Origin: Bacteroides timonensis
GTDB taxonomy: Bacteria > Bacteroidota > Bacteroidia > Bacteroidales > Bacteroidaceae
Direction: 5' to 3'
Length of the DNA: 35,656 bases
NCBI RefSeq assembly: GCF_000513195.1
Contig: NZ_CBVI010000013.1
Span: 1 to 35,656, forward strand
Numbering within the stretch: position 1 is the stretch's first letter; every line of letters starts with the position of its first letter. The notes beneath the pieces are model-generated. The model saw only the letters and a program-made list of their open reading frames with translations, searched no databases and had not been told where the DNA came from. Both the position numbers and the translations under genes were made by a program. This document shows, in pieces, positions 24,331-34,483 of this stretch.

Positions 24331-24984
24331 TCAGTAAAGTGACTCACCCATCAACGTAAACACCAACCCAAACACAGACACAACAATGACAATGCCTCCA
24401 ATGATACGATTCAATATCCAGATGCCGCGCAGGTTGAATTGCGTACGGACTTTATTAACAAAGAAAGTAATGCCGAACCACCATGCTAATGCTCCCAGCG
24501 CAATAGCCAGATATCCGGTAACCGCTTCGAACACCAAGACCCCCTCACTGACGAAGGCAAAGCGTGCAAAGAGTCCGATAAAGAGGAATATAATAAGTGG
24601 ATTGGATAAGGTGACGGCAAAGGCGGTAATGAAGTTATGAAAATAAGAACCTTTGTTGGTTGAGACGGGACGGATGGACTGGACGGGATTACTGCGAAAC
24701 GTATAAATGCCAAATGCTAACAACATGATGCTTCCGAACAATTGCAAATAAAAAATATTTTTATTTACGTAATCGAATACGAAACTCATTCCGTACCCTG
24801 TCAGCAAGGCGTAAGCAATGTCACTCAACGAGGCTCCCAGTCCTGTTATGAAACCATACCAACGCCCCTTATTCAACGTACGCTGAATACACAGCACGCC
24901 GACAGGCCCCAGCGGAGCAGACACAACTACCCCGATAATAAAGCCCTTCCATAATATATCGAATATGGTCCTTATTTCAATCAT
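24331..24984 (-). CDS. LysE/RhtB-family amino-acid exporter
   Basis: This inner-membrane exporter has 217 residues with about six hydrophobic helices. The N-terminal helix carries the family segment GVVSAPLGPVGVLCIQRTLN followed by G-W-Y-G-F-I-T-G-L-G-A, the most conserved part of LysE proteins. The substrate (amino acid or related small molecule) cannot be told from sequence. It is the first gene of the operon leading to DUF4924, rfbD and prfC. A weak -7-like box (GATATTTG at 24997-24990) is so close to the ATG that it would give an almost leaderless transcript. Confidence 0.85.
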   Translation of the reverse strand: MIEIRTIFDILWKGFIIGVVVSAPLGPVGVLCIQRTLNKGRWYGFITGLGASLSDIAYALLTGYGMSFVFDYVNKNIFYLQLFGSIMLLAFGIYTFRSNPVQSIRPVSTNKGSYFHNFITAFAVTLSNPLIIFLFIGLFARFAFVSEGVLVFEAVTGYLAIALGALAWWFGITFFVNKVRTQFNLRGIWILNRIIGGIVIVVSVFGLVFTLMGESLY

Positions 24985-25187
24985 GGCTGCAAATATCGTA
25001 CTTTTTTGTGAAAAGAGCCAATAGTGTTAACGTTTTTTCGACTGATTAGCATAAAACACCTAATACTTTACACTACTAAAGGTTCGGAGAAAACAGCTAA
25101 CGAAGGAGAGAAATGAATAAAATCTTAAAATCATGCCATATCAGAATAAGCTCCAGAGAGTTATAAAGGCAAAGAATTACCGGCCTA

Positions 25188-25265
25188 TTGGGAAAATATT
25201 TTTTCCCAGTTGGGAAAAAAACGGAGGTCCTGCAAAACTTGCAAACTTGCAAAACTTGCAGGCCC
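25188..25265 (-). terminator. Terminator region after the EamA transporter
   Basis: On the minus strand a stem CCTGCAA/TTGCAGG (25256-25262 with 25229-25235) encloses short repeats of AACTTGC and is followed by CCTCCG and a run of seven T (25215-25221). A second hairpin, TGGGAAAA/TTTTCCCA, lies at about 25188-25208. Together they form a convincing transcription end. No gene is seen in the remainder of the 24985-25272 gap. Confidence 0.65.
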
Positions 25266-25272
25266 CCGCCAA

Positions 25273-26139
25273 CTAATTCAAAACCCGCCTATAATGAATC
25301 ATTTGCAATAACAAAGACAAGACTATTAGCAAAAGGCCGATATAAAAAGACACTCCCAACATCTTGTCTTCATGAAAAATAAGAATTGCCAGGACAATGC
25401 TATAAACCGGCTCCAAGTTGAAGCTAAGGCTCACCGTAAACGCACTTATTGACTTTTGAGCCTTATTCAAAAGGATGCACATGCACACAGTGCAGCCTAA
25501 GGCCAACAGAAAAAGGAATCCTGCATCTGCAAATGTAGGCGTAATAACAGCCGTCGACATATTATACAGATAAAGCGGAAGTAGCAGTCCTACTCCAGTA
25601 GCACCTCCAATCATCTGCAATGCCGTTGTCCTGACCACATCACCGGATGCATTCACCCGTTCGTTGAGCGTAGCATAGACAGCAAACAGCAACGAAGAGA
25701 TGATTCCCAGAATAATCCCCGTACGGAACGAACTGTCAAAATGGAAAATCAACGATATACCAATCAACGTCAGCGAACTGAGCAATAGTTCCGCAAGGGA
25801 TATGCGCCGACGATTAATCCAGGGCGAAACAATCGCCGTGAAAAAGCCGGATAGACAGAAGCATACCACACCAACCGACACGTTGGCATATTTAATGCTA
25901 CCATAAAAGAATATCCAGTGCAAAGCCAGCAAAAGTCCTGTTGCCAACACACGCCAGTCTGTTCTATTGATTTTTGTATCGCACCCTTTTACTGCCATAA
26001 TAACGATGAGGATAATTCCCGCCAGCAACATACGATACCAAGTGATAAGTACTGCATCCAAAGAAATAAGATTCCCGAATATGCTTGAGCAAGCAGCCAA
26101 GAGAATGGCCGCATGCAATTGAAAAAATGTCTTTTTCAT
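25273..26139 (-). CDS. EamA/DMT-family transporter
   Basis: This drug/metabolite-superfamily permease of 288 residues has about ten transmembrane helices in two EamA repeats. The first half carries AACSSIFGNLISLDAVLITW then YRMLLAG; the second repeat ends in a helix pattern SAFTVSLSFNLEPVYSIVLA, which is characteristic of EamA proteins. Substrate unknown. It is transcribed away from purL and is probably monocistronic, with a terminator region at 25188-25265. Confidence 0.9.
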   Translation of the reverse strand: MKKTFFQLHAAILLAACSSIFGNLISLDAVLITWYRMLLAGIILIVIMAVKGCDTKINRTDWRVLATGLLLALHWIFFYGSIKYANVSVGVVCFCLSGFFTAIVSPWINRRRISLAELLLSSLTLIGISLIFHFDSSFRTGIILGIISSLLFAVYATLNERVNASGDVVRTTALQMIGGATGVGLLLPLYLYNMSTAVITPTFADAGFLFLLALGCTVCMCILLNKAQKSISAFTVSLSFNLEPVYSIVLAILIFHEDKMLGVSFYIGLLLIVLSLLLQMIHYRRVLN

Positions 26140-26207
26140 TGTTGTGAAAATAAGTTTGATTTTTATACTAAAGTTATCTCCTCAAGAATAGAGCATAGAA
26201 TCCCCTA

Positions 26208-26215
26208 TATCTTTG
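26208..26215 (+). promoter_or_regulatory. Possible distal promoter upstream of purL
   Basis: TATCTTTG, followed by CA as in many Bacteroides promoters, matches the -7 consensus exactly. No clear -33 box is seen. If used, it would give a leader of about 310 nt before purL. An opposite-strand -7 match (TACATTTG, 26358-26351) could serve the EamA gene. Apart from these and a short hairpin ACCCTT/AAGGGT near 26252-26275, I see nothing coding in 26140-26533. Confidence 0.35.
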
Positions 26216-26395
26216 CACATTCAGAATGCAAGATTCACCCAAAGACTCCTTACCCTTCCCGTTTCCGTAAAGGGTTGAGGTTATGGTACTATTTCCTGAT
26301 TCAAATCCTTGTTAAACATCATTTTCACATTCTCTTTTTTAAATCGCCTGCAAATGTAGTAAAAAGAATATTCGGCTTGTTTTATTCTTCTAAGT

Positions 26396-26430
26396 TTTGT
26401 CGGTTAATTCAACGATTTCCCGTATCTTTG
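26396..26430 (+). promoter_or_regulatory. Promoter of purL
   Basis: TTTG (26396-26399) and an exact -7 box TATCTTTG (26423-26430) are separated by 23 nt, slightly more than usual. Transcription would start near 26437, about 97 nt before the purL ATG. Confidence 0.6.
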
Positions 26431-26452
26431 CACCCTAAAGAAAAGAGAAGCC

Positions 26453-26492
26453 GCGCTCCGACATAAAAATGAAACGTTTATTTCCGGAGTGC
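26453..26492 (+). other. Hairpin and 13-codon upstream ORF in the purL leader
   Basis: GCGCTCCG (26453-26460) pairs with CGGAGTGC (26485-26492) over 8 bp including one G-T pair. The loop holds an ATG (26469) opening a 13-codon ORF (MKRLFPECSKQKS, stop TAA at 26508-26510). It could be a control element of purL or chance. Confidence 0.35.
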
Positions 26493-26501
26493 TCTAAGCA
26501 G

Positions 26502-26526
26502 AAATCATAAATCATAAATCATAAAT
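26502..26526 (+). repeat. Tandem AAATCAT x3 just before purL
   Basis: Three perfect 7-bp units AAATCAT (26502-26522) plus AAAT end 8 bp before the purL ATG. A/T-rich unstructured leaders replace Shine-Dalgarno sites in many Bacteroides genes; similar ATAAATCAT stretches precede the RND gene and the second chromate-transporter gene. Confidence 0.6.
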
Positions 26527-26533
26527 ATTCAGT

Positions 26534-29500
26534 ATGATTCTTTTTTTCAGAACCCCATCCAAAAGCGTGATAGCCGTAGAATGCGACCACGCACTCCCCC
26601 AGGCAGACAGCGACAAACTCTGCTGGCTTTTTGGAGAAGCCACCCTCGAAAGTGAAGACAACCTGAAAGGACATTTCGTAGGTCCGCGCCGCGAAATGAT
26701 TACCCCTTGGAGTACGAATGCCGTAGAAATTACCCAGAACATGGGGCTTAATGGTATTCTCCGCATCGAGGAGTATTTCCCAGTGAAAGATGAGAATGCT
26801 GACCGTGACCCCATGCTGCAACGCATGTACAAAGGTCTCAATCAGGAAGTGTTCACCACCAACCGTAAGCCGGAGCCGATTATCCACATCGAAGACCTGG
26901 AAGCTTACAATGAGAAAGAAGGTCTGGCACTCTCTAAAGAAGAGATGGACTACCTCAAGAAAGTAGAACAAGACCTTGGACGTAAACTGACCGACTCCGA
27001 AGTATTCGGTTTCGCCCAGATCAATTCCGAACACTGCCGCCACAAAATCTTCGGCGGGACATTCATCATCGACGGTGTAGAACAAGAGTCTTCCCTCTTC
27101 CAAATGATTAAGAAGACTACACAGGAAAATCCGAATAAAATCATTTCAGCTTATAAAGATAATGTAGCCTTTGCCGAAGGTCCGGTAATTGAACAGTTTG
27201 CTCCGGCAGACCATTCAAAACCCGACTATTTCCAGGTGAAAGATATTAAGAGTGTTATCTCACTGAAGGCTGAAACACACAACTTCCCGACTACCGTAGA
27301 ACCGTTCAACGGTGCATCTACCGGTACAGGTGGAGAGATTCGTGACCGTATGGGCGGTGGTAAAGGTTCCTGGCCAATTGCTGGAACTGCCGTTTACATG
27401 ACTTCATATCCCCGTACAGATGAAGATCGTCCCTGGGAAGAAATCCTTCCGGTACGTCAATGGCTGTATCAGACTCCCGAACAGATTCTGATCAAAGCAT
27501 CCAATGGTGCCAGCGACTTCGGTAACAAGTTCGGCCAACCGCTGATCTGTGGTTCTGTACTGACTTTCGAACATAAGGAAAACGACGAAGTTTACGGTTA
27601 CGACAAAGTAATCATGCTTGCCGGTGGTGTGGGTTACGGTACGAAACGTGACTGTCTGAAGGGTGCTCCCGAAGCCGGTAACAAAGTTGTCGTGATTGGT
27701 GGTGATAATTACCGTATCGGCTTGGGTGGCGGTTCCGTATCTTCAGTAGATACCGGACGCTACAGCAGCGGTATTGAGTTGAACGCCGTACAGCGCGCCA
27801 ATGCAGAAATGCAGAAACGTGCCTACAACGTGGTACGTGCCCTCTGCGAAGAAGACAACAATCCGGTGGTATCCATCCACGACCATGGTTCAGCAGGACA
27901 CGTGAACTGTCTCTCCGAATTGGTGGAAGAATGTGGTGGCATGATAGACATGAGTAAATTGCCCGTAGGTGACAAGACCTTGTCTGCCAAAGAAATTATC
28001 GCCAACGAAAGCCAGGAACGTATGGGATTGCTGATTGAAGAAGATGCTATCGAGCATGTACGTAAAGTGGCTGAACGCGAACGTGCCCCAATGTATGTGG
28101 TAGGTGAAACTACCGGTGACCATCGCTTCGCTTTCCAACAAGCTGACGGTGTACGTCCGTTCGATCTTGCCGTAGAGCAGATGTTCGGTTCGTCTCCCAA
28201 AACTTACATGGTAGACAAAACCGTAGAGCGTCACTACGAAATGCCTAAATACGAACAATCCAAGTTACACGAATATCTGACGAATGTATTGCAGTTGGAA
28301 GCTGTTGCCTGCAAAGACTGGTTGACCAATAAGGTAGACCGCTCGGTAACCGGCAAGATTGCCCGCCAGCAATGTCAGGGTGAATTGCAATTACCGCTGA
28401 GTGACTGTGGCGTGGTTGCTCTCGACTATCGTGGTGAGAAAGGTATCGCTACTTCACTGGGACATGCTCCGCAAGCTGCACTGGCAGATCCGGCTGCAGG
28501 TTCAGTACTTTCCGTCAGCGAAGCACTGACCAACCTGGTATGGGCTCCGATGGCTGAAGGAATGGACAGTATTTCACTCTCCGCCAACTGGATGTGGCCC
28601 TGCCGCTCACAGGAAGGTGAAGATGCACGTCTCTACACCGCCGTAAAAGCATTGAGCGACTTCTGCTGTGCACTGCAAATCAATGTGCCTACCGGAAAAG
28701 ACTCTCTGTCCATGACTCAGAAGTATCCCGACGGTAGCAAAGTAATCTCTCCGGGAACCGTAATCGTTTCCGCAGGCGGTGAAGTTTCTGATGTGAAGAA
28801 AGTGGTTTCTCCCGTACTTGTCAACAACGAAAAGACAACGATTTATCATATCGACTTCAGTTTTGATACACTGAAACTGGGTGGTTCGGCCTTTGCGCAA
28901 TCATTGGGCAAGATTGGCGACGAAGTACCCACTGTACAAGATGCCGAATATTTCCGCGATGCTTTCCTTGCCGTTCAGGAACTGGTGAACAAAGGACTGA
29001 TTCTTGCCGGGCACGATATTTCAGCCGGCGGTCTGATTACTACCTTACTCGAAATGTGCTTCGCCAATGTAGAAGGTGGTATGGAAATCAATCTCGACAA
29101 GATGAAGGAACACGACCTCGTGAAACTCCTGTTTGCCGAGAACCCGGGTATTGTTATCCAGGTAAGCGACAAGCATAAGGAAGAAGTAAAACAAATATTG
29201 GAAGATGCCGGAGTAGGTTTTGTGAAGATTGGTAAGCCGACCGACGAACGCCACATCCTCGTATCTAAAGATGACGCTACTTATCAGTTCGGTATCGACT
29301 ATATGCGTGATGTTTGGTATTCTACTTCTTACCTGCTCGACCGCAAGCAATCTATGAACGGTTGCGCCAAGAAACGTTTCGAAAACTACAAGATGCAGCC
29401 ACTGGAATTCGCTTTCATGCCCGGCTTCAAAGGTAAATTCTCTCAATATGGTATCGACCCGAACCGCCGTACACCGACAGGCATCCGCGCAGCAATCATC

Positions 29501-30238
29501 CGCGAGAAGGGAACGAATGGCGAACGCGAAATGGCCTACTCACTATACCTGGCAGGATTCGATGTGAAAGACGTTACAATGACCGACCTTATCAGCGGAC
29601 GCGAGACACTGGAAGACGTGAACCTGATTGTTTATTGTGGTGGTTTCTCCAACTCAGACGTACTGGGTTCTGCCAAAGGTTGGGCAGGAGCTTTCCTCTT
29701 CAATACGAAAGCTAAAGAAGCACTAGACAAGTATTATGCACGCGAAGATACGCTTTCACTGGGTGTTTGTAATGGGTGCCAGTTGATGATGGAATTGAAC
29801 CTCATAAATCCCGAACATAAGAAAAACGGTAAAATGCTGCATAATGAATCTCATAAATTCGAATCGAGATTCCTGGGACTTACCATTCCTACCAACCGCA
29901 GCGTAATGTTCGGCTCTCTGAGTGGCAGCAAACTCGGTATATGGGTAGCTCACGGAGAAGGAAAATTCTCTTTGCCTTACGACGAAGATAAATATAATGT
30001 GGTAGCCAAATACAGCTATGACGAGTATCCTGCCAATCCGAATGGCTCCGACTACTCCATAGCAGCCATAGCAAGTGCCGACGGACGCCATCTGGCTATC
30101 ATGCCTCACCTAGAGCGCTCTATCTTCCCGTGGCAGAACGGTTGTTATCCTGCCGACCGCCTGCACAGCGACCAGATCACTCCATGGATGGAAGCCTTCG
30201 TCAATGCACGTAAATGGGTAGAAGAAAAGGTTAAGTAG
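26534..30238 (+). CDS. purL: Phosphoribosylformylglycinamidine synthase (single-chain PurL)
   Basis: This enzyme catalyses the fourth step of purine synthesis: FGAR + Gln + ATP gives FGAM. The 1234-residue single-chain form includes an N-terminal PurS-like part, a linker, two AIR-synthase-like halves (signature FGFAQINSEHCRHKIFGG near 155-172; KAETHNFPTTVEPFNGASTG near 250) and a C-terminal class I glutamine amidotransferase. The last has nucleophile Cys1079 in GVCNGCQLMM and His1192/Glu1194 in MPHLERS. Codon use is that of a highly expressed gene. It stands alone, with its own promoter and terminator. Confidence 0.97.
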   Translation: MILFFRTPSKSVIAVECDHALPQADSDKLCWLFGEATLESEDNLKGHFVGPRREMITPWSTNAVEITQNMGLNGILRIEEYFPVKDENADRDPMLQRMYKGLNQEVFTTNRKPEPIIHIEDLEAYNEKEGLALSKEEMDYLKKVEQDLGRKLTDSEVFGFAQINSEHCRHKIFGGTFIIDGVEQESSLFQMIKKTTQENPNKIISAYKDNVAFAEGPVIEQFAPADHSKPDYFQVKDIKSVISLKAETHNFPTTVEPFNGASTGTGGEIRDRMGGGKGSWPIAGTAVYMTSYPRTDEDRPWEEILPVRQWLYQTPEQILIKASNGASDFGNKFGQPLICGSVLTFEHKENDEVYGYDKVIMLAGGVGYGTKRDCLKGAPEAGNKVVVIGGDNYRIGLGGGSVSSVDTGRYSSGIELNAVQRANAEMQKRAYNVVRALCEEDNNPVVSIHDHGSAGHVNCLSELVEECGGMIDMSKLPVGDKTLSAKEIIANESQERMGLLIEEDAIEHVRKVAERERAPMYVVGETTGDHRFAFQQADGVRPFDLAVEQMFGSSPKTYMVDKTVERHYEMPKYEQSKLHEYLTNVLQLEAVACKDWLTNKVDRSVTGKIARQQCQGELQLPLSDCGVVALDYRGEKGIATSLGHAPQAALADPAAGSVLSVSEALTNLVWAPMAEGMDSISLSANWMWPCRSQEGEDARLYTAVKALSDFCCALQINVPTGKDSLSMTQKYPDGSKVISPGTVIVSAGGEVSDVKKVVSPVLVNNEKTTIYHIDFSFDTLKLGGSAFAQSLGKIGDEVPTVQDAEYFRDAFLAVQELVNKGLILAGHDISAGGLITTLLEMCFANVEGGMEINLDKMKEHDLVKLLFAENPGIVIQVSDKHKEEVKQILEDAGVGFVKIGKPTDERHILVSKDDATYQFGIDYMRDVWYSTSYLLDRKQSMNGCAKKRFENYKMQPLEFAFMPGFKGKFSQYGIDPNRRTPTGIRAAIIREKGTNGEREMAYSLYLAGFDVKDVTMTDLISGRETLEDVNLIVYCGGFSNSDVLGSAKGWAGAFLFNTKAKEALDKYYAREDTLSLGVCNGCQLMMELNLINPEHKKNGKMLHNESHKFESRFLGLTIPTNRSVMFGSLSGSKLGIWVAHGEGKFSLPYDEDKYNVVAKYSYDEYPANPNGSDYSIAAIASADGRHLAIMPHLERSIFPWQNGCYPADRLHSDQITPWMEAFVNARKWVEEKVK

Positions 30239-30264
30239 TTCTGACTACAATCTATAAGTGAAAC

Positions 30265-30299
30265 ACAGGCGCAGGTTATAATATACAACTTGCGCCTGT
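30265..30299 (+). terminator. Rho-independent terminator after purL
   Basis: ACAGGCGCAGGTT (30265-30277) and AACTTGCGCCTGT (30287-30299) pair over 13 bp with one mismatch around a 9-nt loop, 27 bp after the purL stop, followed by TGTCGTC. The T-run is weak but the stem is strong. Confidence 0.7.
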
Positions 30300-30348
30300 T
30301 GTCGTCTAAACAATGCGAGGAATCGAACATTATTCTTCTTGCTTTCGT

Positions 30349-30380
30349 GTTGCTTTTATCAAACAAAATGCATATTTTTG
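30349..30380 (+). promoter_or_regulatory. Promoter of the hybrid two-component gene
   Basis: GTTG (30349-30352) as a -33-like box, a 20-nt spacer and an exact -7 box TATTTTTG (30373-30380). The start point near 30387 would leave a leader of about 39 nt. Confidence 0.6.
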
Positions 30381-30425
30381 CGTTAATTTCACAAATACCC
30401 CCAATAACGAACGACCGTAACTGTT

Positions 30426-33400
30426 ATGAGAAAATTTATCATTTTCTTTTTATTCACATACATTTCCTCCTTCTGCATCGCCCAAACTTATAAATATCTT
30501 GGCGTAGAAGATGGCTTGAGCAACCGTAGGGTATATGCCATTCAGAAAGGACCGAAAGGATATATGTGGTTTCTTACGCACAATGGCATTGACCGCTATG
30601 ACGGAAAAAATTTCAAGCAATACCGGCTTATAGACAGCGAAATAGAAGTTAACTCCATGCTCAATCTGAGTTGGCTATATGTTAGTGTGGATGGAACACT
30701 GTGGGAAATAGGCAAAAAAGGAAGAGTATTCCGCTATGATGCCAAACATGATCGCTTTCAGCTTGTATATAAGCTACCTGATGAAGTGGTAAAAGGAAAT
30801 CCGACTCCCGTAAGCTATGGATTTATTGACAGCAACAATATTGTATGGCTCTGTAACGAAGAAGCATTGTATCTCTACGATACGAATACTGAGAAAACTA
30901 CCGTTATCAAAAACCATATCGGAGAAAGTATTACGGATATCGAGCAAATCGACCCTGAACATTATTTCATCGGTACAGACGTCGGTATACATCATGCCGA
31001 ATTAAAAGACAACGTTCTCAACCTTTCTCCATGCAACTGGCTTGATAAACTGAAGATGCAAGTGAACGAGTTATATTTCCATAAAGCAAACCGCAAACTA
31101 TTCATCGGTACGTTCCAGAAAGGCATTTATCTGTACGATATGAATATTCATCAAACTGTAGAGCTGAATGTCGGTTTGCAGGATGTCAGCATTACACGTA
31201 TCAAAGCCTTCAATGACAAAGAAATATTGATAGCTACAGATGGTGCCGGTATATATAAAATGAATGTGGATACCTATGAGTGCATCCCCTACATCGTGGC
31301 GGATTACAATAGCTATAATGCCATGAACGGCAACAGTATTTACGACTTCTATGTAGATGATGAACGCATCTGGATAGCCAATTACCCTATCGGCATCACA
31401 GTACGCAACAATCAATATGCCAGTTATGAATGGATCAAACATTCTATTGGCAACAAGCAATCGCTTATCAATGACCAGGTGAATGCCATCATCGAAGACC
31501 ATGAAGGTGATCTCTGGTTCGCTACCAACAATGGCATCAGCCTCTACTCCACTAAAACAAAGCAATGGCACTCATTTCTCAGCGTGTTTGATAATGGTAA
31601 CGCAACCAAAAACCATGTTTTCATATCTTTGTGCGAGGTATCACCCGGCATCATCTGGGCAGGTGGATACACTTCGGGCATCTACCAAATCAATAAAAAA
31701 CAGATGAAGGTGGAGTTCTTTACTCCTTCTACATTTGGCGATTGTGATATCCGTCCGGATAAGTACATACGCTCTATCATAAAAACTTCTGATGGCAGTA
31801 TCTGGTCCGGTGGCTATTACAATTTAAAGCAAATAGACTTCAACCGTAAAAATATACGTGCTTATCCGGGACTTAGCGGAATTACGGATATTAAGGAGAA
31901 GGATGCGCAACACATGTGGATAGGTACTGCCACAGGACTGTATCTGCTGGACAAAGAAACCGGCAAGTATCAGTATATATCGATGCCGATAGAGTCTTTC
32001 TACATTAACGCGCTTTATCAGACACCAGACAGTTTGCTGTACATAGGGACCAGCAACTCCGGATTACTCATTTATAACCATCAGCGAAAGTCGTTTGAGC
32101 ATTTCCACAAAGACAACTGCCCGCTGATTTCCAATAACATATATACCATTCTTCCGGACGGAAACAAAAGTGTCCTGCTGAGTACGGAAAACAGTCTGAC
32201 AAGCTATTATCCGGCTGGAAAGATATTTCATAACTGGACTAAAGAACAGGGACTGAAGAGTGATCATTTTAATTCAACATCAGGCGTACTGCGAAAAAAC
32301 GGAAACTTCATTCTTGGAAGTACGGACGGAGCAATAGAGTTCCACAAAGATATGATGATTCCACGCAATTATGAGTTCAAAATGATATTCAGCGATTTGC
32401 GCGTATTCTATCAAACCGTTTACCCCGGCGATGAGGGTTCACCGCTGGAAGTGGACATAGATGAAACTCAAGTGTTAAAGCTGAAATACAATCAGAACAT
32501 ATTCTCTCTACGGATATCTTCTATCAACTACGATTATCCGTCATTGGTTCTGTATTCTTGGAAACTGGAGGGTTTCTATGACGGATGGAGCCGTCCTGAG
32601 AAAGATTGCATGATCCGGTTCACAAATCTGAGTCCTGGAAAATATACATTACGGGTACGTGCCATCTCCAGTGAAGACCGACGAATCGTTCTTGAAGAGC
32701 GTGACATGGAAATCATGATAGAACAGCCCTTATGGCTCAGCATATGGGCATTAATACTTTATGCCGCCGTGGTAGCCGCGATTGCCATTATCACATTGCG
32801 TGTCATTATCCTGCGCAAACAGCGTAAGGCTTCGGATGAGAAAATACGTTTCTTCATCAATACAGCGCATGATATTCGTACTCCGTTGACACTGATCAAA
32901 GCGCCACTGGAAGAACTCAGTGAAAAGGAAAATCTGACGCCGAACGGACGAAGCAATATGAATACTGCCATACGAAATGTGAACGCCCTGTTGCGACTGA
33001 CAACCAATCTTATTAACTTCGAACGTGCAGACACTTATTCCAGTGCCCTATATGTATCCGAATATGAGTTGAGCACCTACATGGAGGAAATGATCAATGC
33101 TTTCCGGGCTTATGCCGACGTAAAACGTATCAGCCTGACTTATGAAAGTAATTTCCGCTACATGAATACCTGGCTTGACAAGGATAAGATGGATTCGATT
33201 CTGAAAAATCTGATATCCAATGCCTTGAAATATACACCGGAAGGTGGAAGCGTACATATCTATACAGCAGAAACAGAAGACTATTGGAGTGTGGAAGTAA
33301 AGGATACGGGTATCGGCATTCCGTCCTCAGAACAGAAAAAGCTCTTTAAAATACACTTCCGGGGTAGTAATGCCATCAACTCGAAAGTGACGGGTAGTGG

Positions 33401-34436
33401 TATCGGACTGCTACTGGTATGGAAACTTGTTCACCTGCATAAAGGCAAAATCAACTTTACAAGCACGGAAGGAAAAGGCTCCTGTATTAAAGTCACATTC
33501 CCAAAAGGTGAAAAACCTTATCGAAAAGCTATTCACAGTCCGAAACCGGGAAGTGAGAAAGTAGCTTATGCTGAATCGGGAGTGCCTAAGAATGTTACGC
33601 CAAACATTGCTTATGATGCAACTAAACAGAAACAACAGCAAAACAATGATCTTCCGAAAATCCTGATTGTGGAGGATAATGATGAGTTGAGGGAATATCT
33701 CCGCAATACACTGTCGGACGACTATAACATACAAGTATGCAGCGATGGCAAACAAGCACTCGAAATAGTCAAGGAATATATGCCTAACATGATTATTTCG
33801 GATATTATGATGCCGGAAATGCGTGGAGACGAATTGTGTCATGTCTTAAAGAATGATATTGAAACCTCTCACATCCCCATCATTTTGCTCACAGCACTGA
33901 ACAATGACCGCAACATCATTGAAGGATTGAAGACCGGAGCCGATGAGTATATTGTGAAACCTTTCAATATAGGTATTCTCCGTGCTACGATATCCAACAT
34001 CCTGACGAATCGCTCTTTGCTGCGACATAAATATGCTAATCTGGAACTGAATGATGATGAAGATGCCACAACTTGTATCAATTGTTCCACCGACCTTGAC
34101 TGGAAATTCATTTCTTCCGTCAAGAAGCATGTGGAAGAAAATATGGATAACGGCGCACTCAATGTGGAAATGCTCTGTTCATTATTGAATATGAGTCGTA
34201 CCAGCTTCTATAATAAAATAAAAGCCCTGACCGACCAGGCTCCGGCGGACTATATCCGATTGATACGTCTGAAACGTGCCGCACAACTACTGAAAGAGCA
34301 GAAATACAGCATAACTGAAGTTGCAGAAATGACTGGTTTCAGCGATGCGAAATACTTCCGCGAAGTATTCAAGAAGCATTTCAGTGTCAGCCCGAGCCAA
34401 TATGCGAAACAGAAAGAAGAAGAGGAAGAAGGGTAA
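30426..34436 (+). CDS. Hybrid two-component system (sensor, kinase, receiver and AraC-type regulator in one protein)
   Basis: HTCS proteins sense a ligand in the periplasm and control transcription in the cytosol. The 1336 residues run: signal peptide (MRKFIIFFLFTYISSFCIA), two beta-propeller domains of Reg_prop repeats (e.g. GPKGYMWFLTHNGIDRYDG, HEGDLWFATNNGISLY, MWIGTATGLYLL), a Y_Y_Y domain, one TM helix (about 769-793), HisKA with phospho-acceptor His815 (AHDIRTPLTLIK), HATPase (Asn932, DTGIGIP), receiver with Asp1126 (ISDIMMPEM) and a C-terminal AraC HTH. Most such proteins neighbour the polysaccharide-utilisation genes they control; here none is visible, only purL and chromate-transport genes. 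Ligand unknown. Confidence 0.95.
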   Translation: MRKFIIFFLFTYISSFCIAQTYKYLGVEDGLSNRRVYAIQKGPKGYMWFLTHNGIDRYDGKNFKQYRLIDSEIEVNSMLNLSWLYVSVDGTLWEIGKKGRVFRYDAKHDRFQLVYKLPDEVVKGNPTPVSYGFIDSNNIVWLCNEEALYLYDTNTEKTTVIKNHIGESITDIEQIDPEHYFIGTDVGIHHAELKDNVLNLSPCNWLDKLKMQVNELYFHKANRKLFIGTFQKGIYLYDMNIHQTVELNVGLQDVSITRIKAFNDKEILIATDGAGIYKMNVDTYECIPYIVADYNSYNAMNGNSIYDFYVDDERIWIANYPIGITVRNNQYASYEWIKHSIGNKQSLINDQVNAIIEDHEGDLWFATNNGISLYSTKTKQWHSFLSVFDNGNATKNHVFISLCEVSPGIIWAGGYTSGIYQINKKQMKVEFFTPSTFGDCDIRPDKYIRSIIKTSDGSIWSGGYYNLKQIDFNRKNIRAYPGLSGITDIKEKDAQHMWIGTATGLYLLDKETGKYQYISMPIESFYINALYQTPDSLLYIGTSNSGLLIYNHQRKSFEHFHKDNCPLISNNIYTILPDGNKSVLLSTENSLTSYYPAGKIFHNWTKEQGLKSDHFNSTSGVLRKNGNFILGSTDGAIEFHKDMMIPRNYEFKMIFSDLRVFYQTVYPGDEGSPLEVDIDETQVLKLKYNQNIFSLRISSINYDYPSLVLYSWKLEGFYDGWSRPEKDCMIRFTNLSPGKYTLRVRAISSEDRRIVLEERDMEIMIEQPLWLSIWALILYAAVVAAIAIITLRVIILRKQRKASDEKIRFFINTAHDIRTPLTLIKAPLEELSEKENLTPNGRSNMNTAIRNVNALLRLTTNLINFERADTYSSALYVSEYELSTYMEEMINAFRAYADVKRISLTYESNFRYMNTWLDKDKMDSILKNLISNALKYTPEGGSVHIYTAETEDYWSVEVKDTGIGIPSSEQKKLFKIHFRGSNAINSKVTGSGIGLLLVWKLVHLHKGKINFTSTEGKGSCIKVTFPKGEKPYRKAIHSPKPGSEKVAYAESGVPKNVTPNIAYDATKQKQQQNNDLPKILIVEDNDELREYLRNTLSDDYNIQVCSDGKQALEIVKEYMPNMIISDIMMPEMRGDELCHVLKNDIETSHIPIILLTALNNDRNIIEGLKTGADEYIVKPFNIGILRATISNILTNRSLLRHKYANLELNDDEDATTCINCSTDLDWKFISSVKKHVEENMDNGALNVEMLCSLLNMSRTSFYNKIKALTDQAPADYIRLIRLKRAAQLLKEQKYSITEVAEMTGFSDAKYFREVFKKHFSVSPSQYAKQKEEEEEG

Positions 34437-34483
34437 TAAAGTGGTAGAATAATACCATATTATCACATTATAACATTAAAACT

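Noticed and set aside
24990..24997. GATATTTG as the LysE-operon promoter
   Set aside because: One mismatch in the TA pair, poor -33, and it would put the start point on the ATG; kept only as a remark.
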